64,000 nucleotides of DNA. It comes from Aminithiophilus ramosus. GTDB lineage: Bacteria; Synergistota; Synergistia; Synergistales; Aminithiophilaceae. Below are positions 1-6,366 of this stretch, piece after piece. The notes beneath the pieces are model-generated. The model saw only the letters and a list, made by a program, of their open reading frames with translations. It had not been told where the DNA came from and did no database searches. Position 1 is the first letter of the stretch. Each line of letters opens with the position of its first letter. The stretch spans positions 1,737,453 through 1,801,452 of the forward strand of contig NZ_CP072943.1 of the NCBI RefSeq assembly GCF_018069705.1, in the 5' to 3' direction. A program made the position numbers and the translations under genes.

Positions 1-132
1 GTGACGGATTTCGGCGCCTTTGATCCTCTGTCCGTCGAGTTCCAGGGAAATGTCGAGGGGTTCCGTGAACCCTCTCTGTCGGCAGGATAGATTGAAGGGA
101 GTCATGACGGCCTCCTGAAGCGGATCGCTCAT
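1..132 (-). CDS. mbhL: Membrane-bound hydrogenase large subunit (MbhL/NuoD-like), N-terminal fragment
   Basis: Only the first 44 codons are inside the window; the gene continues past position 1. The ATG at 132 overlaps the stop of the upstream NuoC-like gene by 4 bp (ATGA). The fragment has no diagnostic motif of its own. The call rests on position: it directly follows MbhJ (NuoB-like) and MbhK (NuoC-like) genes in the order seen in archaeal mbh operons, where the next gene is the [NiFe] large subunit. The CxxC pairs that would bind NiFe lie beyond the edge, so hydrogenase and the related sulfane reductase (Mbs) cannot be told apart here. Confidence 0.6.
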   Translation of the reverse strand, partial: MSDPLQEAVMTPFNLSCRQRGFTEPLDISLELDGQRIKGAEIRH

Positions 133-647
133 TGTCTCGATCGGGGCGGTTCGAACTCGTGGCGCCAGGGTTTGACCGCCTCCCATCCCTCGGGCAGGAA
201 AAGGCGTCCCCTTTTGGACTGGCCGGTGAAATCGGGGCCGAGCATTTCGAGGACCTCCCGCTCATCGTACTCGGCGGAAGGGAAACGGCCCTGAAGAGAG
301 GGCATCAGGAGATCCCCTTTGGGGAGAGACACCTCGAGGGTGACGTGAAAGCGCTTTCCCCTTTCGGCGCAGCGGAAAAGGGCGAAATCGTAGCGGAGCA
401 ACACCGACATCCCCCTATCCTCCCCGGAAAGGCACATGAAGTGAGGGCGATCGAATTCGCCCAGGCAATCGACACCTTCGAGAAAGCGCCGGCGGGGAAG
501 AGCCACGGTCAGAAGTCGGGGACGTCCCTCCCCTCCCCCGAGGGAAGAACCCTCGATATCGTCGCCGAGGAGATCCTCCAGACGGGACAGGACGTCTTGG
601 GGAGCACTCGCCGTCGCGGCATATCCGGAAAGATCGGGATCGGTCAC
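129..647 (-). CDS. mbhK: NuoC/30-kDa-like hydrogenase subunit (MbhK)
   Basis: A 172-residue soluble protein resembling the 30-kDa NADH dehydrogenase/hydrogenase subunit, which joins the large subunit to the rest of the peripheral arm. The C-terminal third has the usual NuoC-like signature: a Phe-Pro-Ser-Ala-Glu-Tyr-Asp-Glu-Arg-Glu stretch, then a Met-Leu-Gly...Asp-Phe-x-Gly segment and an Arg-Leu-Phe-Leu-Pro-Glu-Gly-Trp motif. The start is the GTG at 647. It has a GGAGG 8 bases upstream and overlaps the stop of mbhJ as GTGA; longer readings only extend into mbhJ in another frame. It sits between the small and large catalytic subunits. Confidence 0.72.
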   Translation of the reverse strand: MTDPDLSGYAATASAPQDVLSRLEDLLGDDIEGSSLGGGEGRPRLLTVALPRRRFLEGVDCLGEFDRPHFMCLSGEDRGMSVLLRYDFALFRCAERGKRFHVTLEVSLPKGDLLMPSLQGRFPSAEYDEREVLEMLGPDFTGQSKRGRLFLPEGWEAVKPWRHEFEPPRSRQ

Positions 648-1096
648 AGCGAACGCCTCCTCTCGGAAAGGGCACAGCGTCTCTCCACTTCCAGGACGAC
701 TCGAGTAAGGCCTTCGACGAGCGCCTCCGGCCTTGGAGGACAGCCCAGGACGTAGACGTCGACGGGCAGAATCGCGTCGAGAGGCCCACAGCCGACGGGA
801 GAATCGCGGAAGATGCCTCCCGAGACGGCACAGACGCCGAAAGCCATGACCAGCCTCGGTTCGGCCATCATGGCATAGGTCCGGCGCAACAGGTCGACCT
901 GACAGGAACAGACCGCCCCCGTCACGAGGAGCAGATCGGCCTGTCTGGGACTCTCGACGCAACGGACCCCCAGACGCTCCAGGTCATAGCGGGGCCCGAA
1001 AGAGGAAAGCCACTCGCCGTCACAGCCGTTACAGGAACCGCTGTTCCAATGATAGATCCAAAGAGATTTGGACAAAGCCTCCCATGAACGTTCCAT
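644..1096 (-). CDS. mbhJ: Membrane-bound hydrogenase small subunit (MbhJ/NuoB-like)
   Basis: A 150-residue NuoB-family subunit carrying the proximal [4Fe-4S] cluster next to the catalytic site. Visible ligands are the CNGCD motif near residue 22, a Cys in GVCAVSGG near residue 88 and the Cys of VLGCPPRPEA near residue 118, in the spacing typical of energy-converting hydrogenases and complex I. Its ATG follows directly after the stop of the MbhI gene. It is the best single marker that this operon encodes an electron-transfer complex rather than a plain Mrp antiporter. Confidence 0.85.
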   Translation of the reverse strand: MERSWEALSKSLWIYHWNSGSCNGCDGEWLSSFGPRYDLERLGVRCVESPRQADLLLVTGAVCSCQVDLLRRTYAMMAEPRLVMAFGVCAVSGGIFRDSPVGCGPLDAILPVDVYVLGCPPRPEALVEGLTRVVLEVERRCALSERRRSL

Positions 1097-1432
1097 TCAG
1101 CGTAATCCTCCTCCGAGGAGAACGGCGATCAGCAGAAGAGCCATAAAAAGGACGAGGACCCCTGTCTGATCGGGGACAAGGTCCGTACATCGTCTCTCCT
1201 CGAGGCCGCCGGGAAAATCGATCCTCTCCGTGAACGACCGGGGAAGGGAGAGGGGGGGGAACATCGTACTCTGGGAGAACGCCTTTTCCGAACCTCCGGA
1301 CGAGGCGGAAGAGCGGAAATCCCGACGGCCCAGGCCGGTTACGGCAAGGACGATCAAAAGGGCCAGCAGAAAGGAGAGAGACCAGCTGAGCCCGTTCCAG
1401 TAACCGAAGCCGCTGTAGACCTGAACGGCCAT
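1097..1432 (-). CDS. mbhI: Small membrane subunit MbhI-like
   Basis: A 111-residue protein with one hydrophobic helix near residues 14-34, a hydrophilic middle of about 45 residues and a second helix at residues 89-108. In Pyrococcus mbh operons a two-helix protein of about this size (MbhI) links the antiporter module (MbhH) to the peripheral hydrogenase arm, and this gene holds exactly that place. Sequence similarity alone would not identify it; the call is from order, size and topology. It abuts mbhH and mbhJ with no spacing. Confidence 0.55.
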   Translation of the reverse strand: MAVQVYSGFGYWNGLSWSLSFLLALLIVLAVTGLGRRDFRSSASSGGSEKAFSQSTMFPPLSLPRSFTERIDFPGGLEERRCTDLVPDQTGVLVLFMALLLIAVLLGGGLR

Positions 1433-2992
1433 TTAGAGTCCCCCTCCCAGCACGGCCTCGATGTAGCCGCGCTGATTGAGAAGGGCGGCCGCCGCCGGGT
1501 CGACCCAACGTCCCAGGGACCAGGAGGGAAGGGCGGAGAGAAAACCGATCAGGACAAGGAGTCCTCCGACGACGAGCAGGGTGGGCAGAGGCGTCTCTCG
1601 GCGGGGAAGGACCTCCCCGGTCCCCAGAAAGGCGGCGTGAAAAGCGCGGATCAGGGCGGCGGCGACGGCGACGGAAGCTCCTATCGAAAGAGCTCCCAGA
1701 AGGGGCTGAAAGACGACGAGAGATTGGCTGAGCAGGAGTTTCGGCACATAGCCGACAAAGGGAGGAAAGCCGGAGAGGGTCCAGGCGGCGACGAAAAAAG
1801 AACCTGCCGCCAGGGCCCCGGCTCCGCCGCGGAGGTGGAGCCGGTCGAGGCGGGTCGTTCCCTCCTGACGTCGAAGAACTCCGACGCAAAGAAGCAGCAG
1901 CGAAGAGGCAATGAGCAAAACCGACCACTGGGCCAGGGCACCGCGAAGAGCCGTCAGACCGTAGTCGGCCATGGCACGGGCATCGCCGAGGCAGGAAAGG
2001 GCGACGCCGAGGCCGAGGAGGATATAGCCGATTTGGGAAAGGACGATCCAGGCCGTCAGAGAGCTCAGGTCATCGGCCTTCAGGGCGAAAAGCACGCCGA
2101 TGAGGAGAGAGAGCGCGCCGGAAAGCAGAAAGGTGCCTCCGAGGACCTCGCCGCCGAGAACCGTGCCGTAAAGAGAGAAGACGACGCGCATCAGGCCGTA
2201 AAGACCGACATGGACTCCGGCAAGGAGGAGACAGGCCGTGCCGGTCGACGTCACGGAGAAGGGGCCGACGAGAGAAAAGTGAAAGGGAACGCTGCCGCAG
2301 CGGCTTAGCAGAGCGGCGACGAAAAAGACGAGAGCCGCCTTTTCGGCGAGGCCGAAGGGCATGGAGCGGGCCAGGGCTGCAAGGGCCGCCGTGTCGTAGC
2401 GCCCGTAGAGAAGGGCCACGGCCGCCAGGATCAGGGAAAGGGTCAGGGACGAGAAGGCGAGTCCGTTGAAAGCCACGGTGAGCGCCGAGCGATGGTCCCT
2501 GTCCAAGGCGACCAGAGCCCAGGACGCCAGGGAGAAGAGACCGAGGAAAAGGGCGAAGTTGAAAAGGTCTCCCGTGACGATCAGGGCCAGGCCGGAAGCC
2601 AGGACCAGGAAATGAAGAAGCGTCGGCGTCGCGTCGTTACGGCGCCCGCCGTCGTCGGAGAGGAAGGCAAGAGCGCCGACAAGGCAGGCTACGGCCAAAA
2701 GCAGCGAAGAGAAAGAGGCGAAGCCGTCGACGGCGAGGACAATGCGGAGAGGAGCGAAGACGCCCTGGGACAGGACCAGGTTCCAGGCCTCGGCACCGAT
2801 GACATACAGGGCCACTCCCGAATGGGCCACCCTGCTCCAGAGGAGAGCGACCAGCACGGCGGTCGCCATCGACAGAAGGACGAGCCAGAGACGTCGCGCC
2901 ACCCCGCCGAAGAAGGCGACGGCCGGAGTCCCGAAGGCTCCCAGCAGCGGAAGCAGAACGATGAGAACGGGAAGGTGAATCTGCCAATCCAT
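1433..2992 (-). CDS. mbhH: Proton/sodium-translocating antiporter-like subunit (MbhH/MrpD/NuoM family)
   Basis: A 519-residue polytopic protein of the Mrp antiporter/complex I family (Proton_antipo_M), with about 13-14 hydrophobic segments. Family landmarks are TGDLFN at residues 140-145, a VPFHFS motif at 235-240 and the Leu-Lys-Ala-Asp-Asp-Leu-Ser-Ser-Leu-Thr-Ala-Trp run ending in SQIGY. At the place of the strongly conserved TM5 glutamate (GDLFNLYVFFE in relatives) it has Gly151, and the TM7 lysine before PFH is Arg231. This suggests altered ion coupling. It overlaps the MbhG gene by 1 bp and abuts mbhI. Only one large antiporter-like subunit is present, which favours Mbh over Mbs, which has two. 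Confidence 0.82.
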   Translation of the reverse strand: MDWQIHLPVLIVLLPLLGAFGTPAVAFFGGVARRLWLVLLSMATAVLVALLWSRVAHSGVALYVIGAEAWNLVLSQGVFAPLRIVLAVDGFASFSSLLLAVACLVGALAFLSDDGGRRNDATPTLLHFLVLASGLALIVTGDLFNFALFLGLFSLASWALVALDRDHRSALTVAFNGLAFSSLTLSLILAAVALLYGRYDTAALAALARSMPFGLAEKAALVFFVAALLSRCGSVPFHFSLVGPFSVTSTGTACLLLAGVHVGLYGLMRVVFSLYGTVLGGEVLGGTFLLSGALSLLIGVLFALKADDLSSLTAWIVLSQIGYILLGLGVALSCLGDARAMADYGLTALRGALAQWSVLLIASSLLLLCVGVLRRQEGTTRLDRLHLRGGAGALAAGSFFVAAWTLSGFPPFVGYVPKLLLSQSLVVFQPLLGALSIGASVAVAAALIRAFHAAFLGTGEVLPRRETPLPTLLVVGGLLVLIGFLSALPSWSLGRWVDPAAAALLNQRGYIEAVLGGGL

Positions 2993-3333
2993 CAGAGAGA
3001 CCTCCGGATTTCGTCGATGTCAAAGGTGCCGTAACGGCGATGGAGAAGCAGACCGAAGGCCAAGAGGAGGGCCGTAAAAAGCGACGAGACGACGAGGATG
3101 GCCATGGCCATGGCCTGAAAAGAGGGGAGGGACATCCGCCCGCCCTCGGAAGCGAGGGAGAAGAGGGGCACTCCACCGGCATTGCGGTAGCCGAGGGCCA
3201 CGAAAAGAAGGGCCGTCGACGACTGGAGGAGGGAAAGAGCCATGACGATCTTGACGACATGCCTCGCCAGAAGCGCCCCTCCCAGCCCGAGACAGAGGAG
3301 GGCGGCCACTCCGGGAAAAATCAAGTCAGACAT
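2992..3333 (-). CDS. mbhG: MrpC/NuoK-like subunit (MbhG)
   Basis: A 113-residue, three-helix membrane protein matching the MnhC/MrpC/NuoK family in size and hydrophobicity; it would form part of the ion-translocating membrane arm. The second helix begins Ala-Leu-Ser-Leu-Leu-Gln-Ser-Ser, close to the family's usual 'sl.L..sav.L' pattern, and the third contains Ala-Met-Ala-Met-Ala-Ile-Leu-Val. The ATG at 3333 was chosen over longer readings because those only run through the 3' end of the upstream gene, which it overlaps by 8 bp. Confidence 0.68.
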   Translation of the reverse strand: MSDLIFPGVAALLCLGLGGALLARHVVKIVMALSLLQSSTALLFVALGYRNAGGVPLFSLASEGGRMSLPSFQAMAMAILVVSSLFTALLLAFGLLLHRRYGTFDIDEIRRSL

Positions 3334-3796
3334 GGAAGGAGTCCTCCCCGCAGGATCGTCCTCTTTCGCCGAAAGCCGCGAGAATGGCGCCGAGGGCACC
3401 GGCAGCGAGCAGGAGGAGAACGACATTTGTCAGGGCGATCGTCCCCGACGCGTTCAGAAGGCCGTCGTTGGCTCCTTCCGGCAGGCTTCCGCCGAAGAGA
3501 CCGCCCTGGCCGACCAGCACGTTGCGGAAAAAGGTGAAGTGAAAGCCGAGGGAAGCCACGGCCAAGAGGGCAAGGGAACCGGCTCCGCGGGCCAGGGCCA
3601 AGCCGGATTGAAGAGCGCTTCCAGGCCGTGAGAGCTTCCCGGAAGAGACCGCGAAAAGGGCCAGAGCCACGGCCACGGAAAGACCTCCCGTCAGGCCGTC
3701 GCCGATGCGGAGGTGACCGAAAAGGGCCTGGCGAAGACCGAAAAGGCCGCAGGCCAGAGCGAAGAGAGACGGGATTCGGGGAGGACGAAACATCAT
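3326..3796 (-). CDS. mbhF: MrpB-like subunit (MbhF)
   Basis: A 156-residue membrane protein with four predicted helices, in the place of MrpB/MbhF. A Gly-Leu-Thr-Gly-Gly-Leu segment near residue 35 recalls the 'GGGF.GG' turn of MnhB, and a late Gly-Thr-Ile-Ala-Leu-Thr-Asn-Val helix fits the family's last segment. Overall it is quite diverged, so the name depends partly on its place between MbhE and MbhG. It overlaps MbhE by 4 bp. Confidence 0.55.
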   Translation of the reverse strand: MMFRPPRIPSLFALACGLFGLRQALFGHLRIGDGLTGGLSVAVALALFAVSSGKLSRPGSALQSGLALARGAGSLALLAVASLGFHFTFFRNVLVGQGGLFGGSLPEGANDGLLNASGTIALTNVVLLLLAAGALGAILAAFGERGRSCGEDSFHV

Positions 3797-4086
3797 CGGC
3801 CCTCCTCCGCCTCTTCACGCAGGAGGGAGACGACGGAGACGGAGACGGCGACGAGGCAGCCGGCCAGGGCGATGATATCGAAACTCCGGTAATCGAAGCC
3901 GACGGCCGTGACGAGGTCATTGGCTCCGGTCTCCGTCTGGGCCCTCGCGAGATAGCGACCGTCGACGACGGGACTCTGGGGCTCGCCGAAAGGCTGAACG
4001 CTACGGAGAGCCCCGCTGAAAAGCCCGGCGAGAAGGACAAAAGAGACGAGACTCACAAACCGCATCGAGATCATCGTCTTCGACAT
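3793..4086 (-). CDS. mbhE: MbhE-like hydrogenase subunit
   Basis: A 97-residue protein with an N-terminal hydrophobic helix (residues 8-26) and a C-terminal helix (about 70-88). The middle Gly-Ala-Asn-Asp-Leu-Val-Thr-Ala-Val-Gly-Phe-Asp-Tyr-Arg-Ser-Phe-Asp stretch matches the 'g..N.VtaiLvdfRafDT' signature of the MrpA C-terminal region, which exists as a separate MbhE subunit in membrane-bound hydrogenases. It overlaps both neighbouring genes. Confidence 0.72.
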   Translation of the reverse strand: MSKTMISMRFVSLVSFVLLAGLFSGALRSVQPFGEPQSPVVDGRYLARAQTETGANDLVTAVGFDYRSFDIIALAGCLVAVSVSVVSLLREEAEEGR

Positions 4087-4331
4087 CTCAAATCGCGCCC
4101 CTTTCTGCAGGCTCGGAAAACGAAAAGGTAGAGAAGGGCAGGAAAGGTCACTCCGAACAGGAGCTGCCCCAGGGCCACGGCAGGGGCCCGGAGGACCGCG
4201 AAGACGAGAGCCAGACAGAGCCCCGAGGCGGCCAGGGCCTGGACGGACCGGAGCGGACGAGACGAGAGAAGGGCGAAAAGGCCACAGACGAGAACGAGAA
4301 AGAGCAGAAAACCTGCCGGGAAAACGTTCAT
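4071..4331 (-). CDS. mbhD: MbhD-like subunit (DUF4040)
   Basis: An 86-residue, three-helix membrane protein. The Val-Leu-Arg-Ala-Pro-Ala-Val-Ala-Leu-Gly-Gln-Leu segment at about 46-57 fits the DUF4040/MbhD signature ('LrAPDVAlTe..vG'), the part of MrpA that lies next to MbhE. The acidic residues usual in that signature (Asp after AP, Glu after Leu-Thr) are Ala and Gln here, another sign that this membrane arm has diverged. The start at 4331 overlaps the MrpG stop as ATGA and overlaps MbhE by 16 bp at the other end. Confidence 0.68.
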   Translation of the reverse strand: MNVFPAGFLLFLVLVCGLFALLSSRPLRSVQALAASGLCLALVFAVLRAPAVALGQLLFGVTFPALLYLFVFRACRKGRDLRCRRR

Positions 4332-4669
4332 CGCAGAGGGCCCTCTGTCATCCCTGAAGGTTCTCCGTCGGAGGCGTTTTCCCGTCTCTTCTCCGCCAGG
4401 GCCCCTTCGACCAGCTCCCTCTGAGAGCGTGCGAGAAGGAGGAAGCCGACGGCGACAACGGCGGCGTTCAGGGCGAAATTCGGCCCCTGACCTCTCTCTT
4501 TGGCCAGGCCGAACTGGCCGTAAAGTCCGACGGCAAGAGAGACCAGAAGGGCACCGGAAAGGAAGGAAACCCGACGCACCGGGGAAAAGGGGCACCGCCA
4601 AAGGGCGACGGCGCCGACCATGGACAGAAGAAGCCCGAAGACGAGGGCGATCAGGAAAAAAACGGACAT
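4328..4669 (-). CDS. MnhG/MrpG-like subunit
   Basis: A 113-residue protein with about three helices and a hydrophilic C-terminal tail. It lies where MrpG/MbhC is expected, after the MrpF-like gene. It lacks the 'D...R.HA' motif that marks typical MrpG proteins (it has a Trp-Arg-Cys-Pro-Phe-Ser-Pro-Val-Arg-Arg stretch instead), so family membership is inferred from size, topology and operon order. It is separated from the MrpF gene by 2 bp. Confidence 0.5.
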   Translation of the reverse strand: MSVFFLIALVFGLLLSMVGAVALWRCPFSPVRRVSFLSGALLVSLAVGLYGQFGLAKERGQGPNFALNAAVVAVGFLLLARSQRELVEGALAEKRRENASDGEPSGMTEGPLR

Positions 4670-4671
4670 CG

Positions 4672-4929
4672 CTACAGGTCTCCTTCCTGGAATAGGCGGA
4701 AAGAAAGATTCAGGACGTAGGAAGAGACGAGAAGGACGATGGCCACATCGAAAAGGGGGAAGGCGTCTCCCGAGGGAATGAGGAGAAGCGCCAGAAGAGG
4801 CGTCGCCGTTCCCAAGACGCCGAAAGCGGCTGAGGCCTCTTCATCGCCTACCGCCGACAGGAGCCTGGCCACGACGGCACACAGCATCAGAAGGGCGGCA
4901 AAAAGCGATAGGGAGAGGAAAACCGTCAT
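4672..4929 (-). CDS. MnhF/MrpF-like subunit
   Basis: An 85-residue three-helix protein like MrpF/MbhB. The last helix contains Asp-Val-Ala-Ile-Val-Leu-Leu-Val, matching the 'DvalvyalLsFlgt' pattern of the family. The ATG at 4929 has an AAAAGGAGGGGG ribosome binding site. No MrpE/MbhA homologue precedes it: the 76 bases upstream lead straight into the MOSC gene. Confidence 0.6.
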   Translation of the reverse strand: MTVFLSLSLFAALLMLCAVVARLLSAVGDEEASAAFGVLGTATPLLALLLIPSGDAFPLFDVAIVLLVSSYVLNLSFRLFQEGDL

Positions 4930-5005
4930 CGTCCCCCTCCTTTTCGCGTCTTTGACCGACAGGCCGACTCCGCCATCCGCTGCGGACGCATCAGCACGAC
5001 GAACG

Positions 5006-5437
5006 TCATGGCTCGACTTCGACGGGGTCCTGAGGTCGGACAACGCCTCCCCGCAGGGGCCGAAGGAAAAAGCCCGCCGTAGGGAGGAGGCAGATCCCCC
5101 GATAGTCATAGCTGTGAGGCTCGTCAACCCTTTTGCCCTTTTCGATGACTTCGAGAAGCGCTTCGGAACCGACGGCCAGCCTCGCCCCCGGGGCCAGATC
5201 ATCGGGCAACCCGCCGACGACCAGATTCTCGGCCAGGGCGCCCGGGGGAATCTCGAAACCGACCCTCTCCTGAACCTCGAGAATGTCTTCCAGACGCAAA
5301 AGGCTGATCGGCCTCGTTTCGTGGTCGCCGTGGGAATCTCCCTCGACGCCCCCGTCGGCCAAGATGCGAGCCTGAGGGAGAGCCTTTTTAGGCTCCTGAC
5401 GTTTCTCGCTGACGCAGACCGCGACGAGATGTGCCAT
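5006..5437 (-). CDS. MOSC domain-containing protein
   Basis: A 143-residue MOSC (molybdenum cofactor sulfurase C-terminal) protein. The N-terminus reads Val-Cys-Val-Ser-Glu-Lys-Arg-Gln-Glu-Pro-Lys-Lys, then Gly-Val-Glu-Gly-Asp-Ser-His-Gly near residue 30, Ile-Ser-Leu-Leu, Ala-Glu-Asn-Leu and Gly-Ile-Cys-Leu-Leu-Pro-Thr-Ala-Gly near the end, the usual order in stand-alone MOSC proteins. The 'GKeCH..C' part has Gly-Lys-Arg-Val-Asp instead, so only the final Cys of the usual set remains. MOSC proteins handle sulfur or pterin-cofactor chemistry. It is the first gene of the hydrogenase cluster. The ATG at 5437 has an AAGGAGG site; 20 codons of possible upstream extension lack one. Confidence 0.78.
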   Translation of the reverse strand: MAHLVAVCVSEKRQEPKKALPQARILADGGVEGDSHGDHETRPISLLRLEDILEVQERVGFEIPPGALAENLVVGGLPDDLAPGARLAVGSEALLEVIEKGKRVDEPHSYDYRGICLLPTAGFFLRPLRGGVVRPQDPVEVEP

Positions 5438-5787
5438 GACAAAACCTCCTTGCTGAAATCCCTCGATTTTCGAGCTTCGGACAGGCGATCCCGTCACGTA
5501 GCCCTGTCATGATAGCAGCAAACGGCAGGAGAGACACGGAGTCCCCTCAACCCGGCTCCCACAAGGGCCGACAGGGCGAACTCCGTCGGATCCGCTGATT
5601 CGGAAACCGCTCCAATCGCCTCGCCGGCGCGGCAAACGCCCTTACTCGACAGCCGCCTCGCGGCCGGGCGACGGCGTTACCGTCCTTCCTTCGTCTGCGA
5701 ATGGGGCCCGACAGCCCCCCTTTCCCCCGTCGGGGAAGGAAATTTCCACGACGGAGAGAGGAAACCCGTCGGCCTTTCCGACAAAGG
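5438..5787. other. Non-coding gap before the hydrogenase operon
   Basis: About 350 bases between the MOSC gene and the end of the mutS2 operon hold no supported gene. A minus-strand extended -10-like element (TGCTATCAT; hexamer at about 5509-5514) lies some 70 bases before the MOSC start and could be the hydrogenase operon promoter. No convincing -35 or terminator is visible. Confidence 0.4.
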
Positions 5788-6312
5788 TCACGGGATCAGC
5801 TGGTCCAGATCGATTCGAATATCTTCGGCGGGGATGGAAACCTCGAGTTTGACATCCTCGCCTCGCAGCGTCCAACGCGCCCGATCGGGAGAGGCCGTTA
5901 TCCCGGGAAGGGCGTTGAGCCCCCTCGCGACGACCTCCAAGGTCTGCCCCTCCAGCCCCTTCCTGAGATCGTCGAGCTGGGAGGCCAACTCGACGAGAAG
6001 GGGCGGAATGTCGAGGGAGACCGAATTTCCCCTCTCGGTGCCGAGAGGATCGCCGCGGCGGGGGAGAGGCAGAAGAGGGTCAGCGCGGCCCGATCCCCGG
6101 GCCATCCCGGAGAGGGCGACAGACGACGACCCCTCTTCGGCGGTTTTCTCCTTCGGGAAAGGCCCTTCCTCGGACAGAGGGGGATAGCCGGGCAAAGGGC
6201 GATCGGGAAGGGCAAGACCGGGCTCTTCCCGATCGCCGCGAAGGGCCCAGAGAACGCCCGCCAGGAGGGACAGGGCAAGGCAGAGGGCAAAAAGGAGGAT
6301 TTTGAACTTCAC
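5788..6312 (-). CDS. Hypothetical membrane-anchored or exported protein
   Basis: A 174-residue protein I do not recognise. Residues 1-23 form a signal peptide or anchor (Lys-Phe-Lys then a hydrophobic run). A Pro- and Gly-rich low-complexity stretch follows to about residue 85, then a compact C-terminal region with alternating Leu/Asp residues that ends in Asp-Ile-Arg-Ile-Asp-Leu. It is 54 bases downstream of mutS2 on the same strand and is the last gene of the long infC-to-mutS2 run. No lipobox Cys is evident. Confidence 0.55.
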   Translation of the reverse strand: MKFKILLFALCLALSLLAGVLWALRGDREEPGLALPDRPLPGYPPLSEEGPFPKEKTAEEGSSSVALSGMARGSGRADPLLPLPRRGDPLGTERGNSVSLDIPPLLVELASQLDDLRKGLEGQTLEVVARGLNALPGITASPDRARWTLRGEDVKLEVSIPAEDIRIDLDQLIP

Positions 6313-6366
6313 GGCTCACCTCCCTGGGGAAACCAAGGGACAACGAGGAGAGGACCTGACGGCCAT

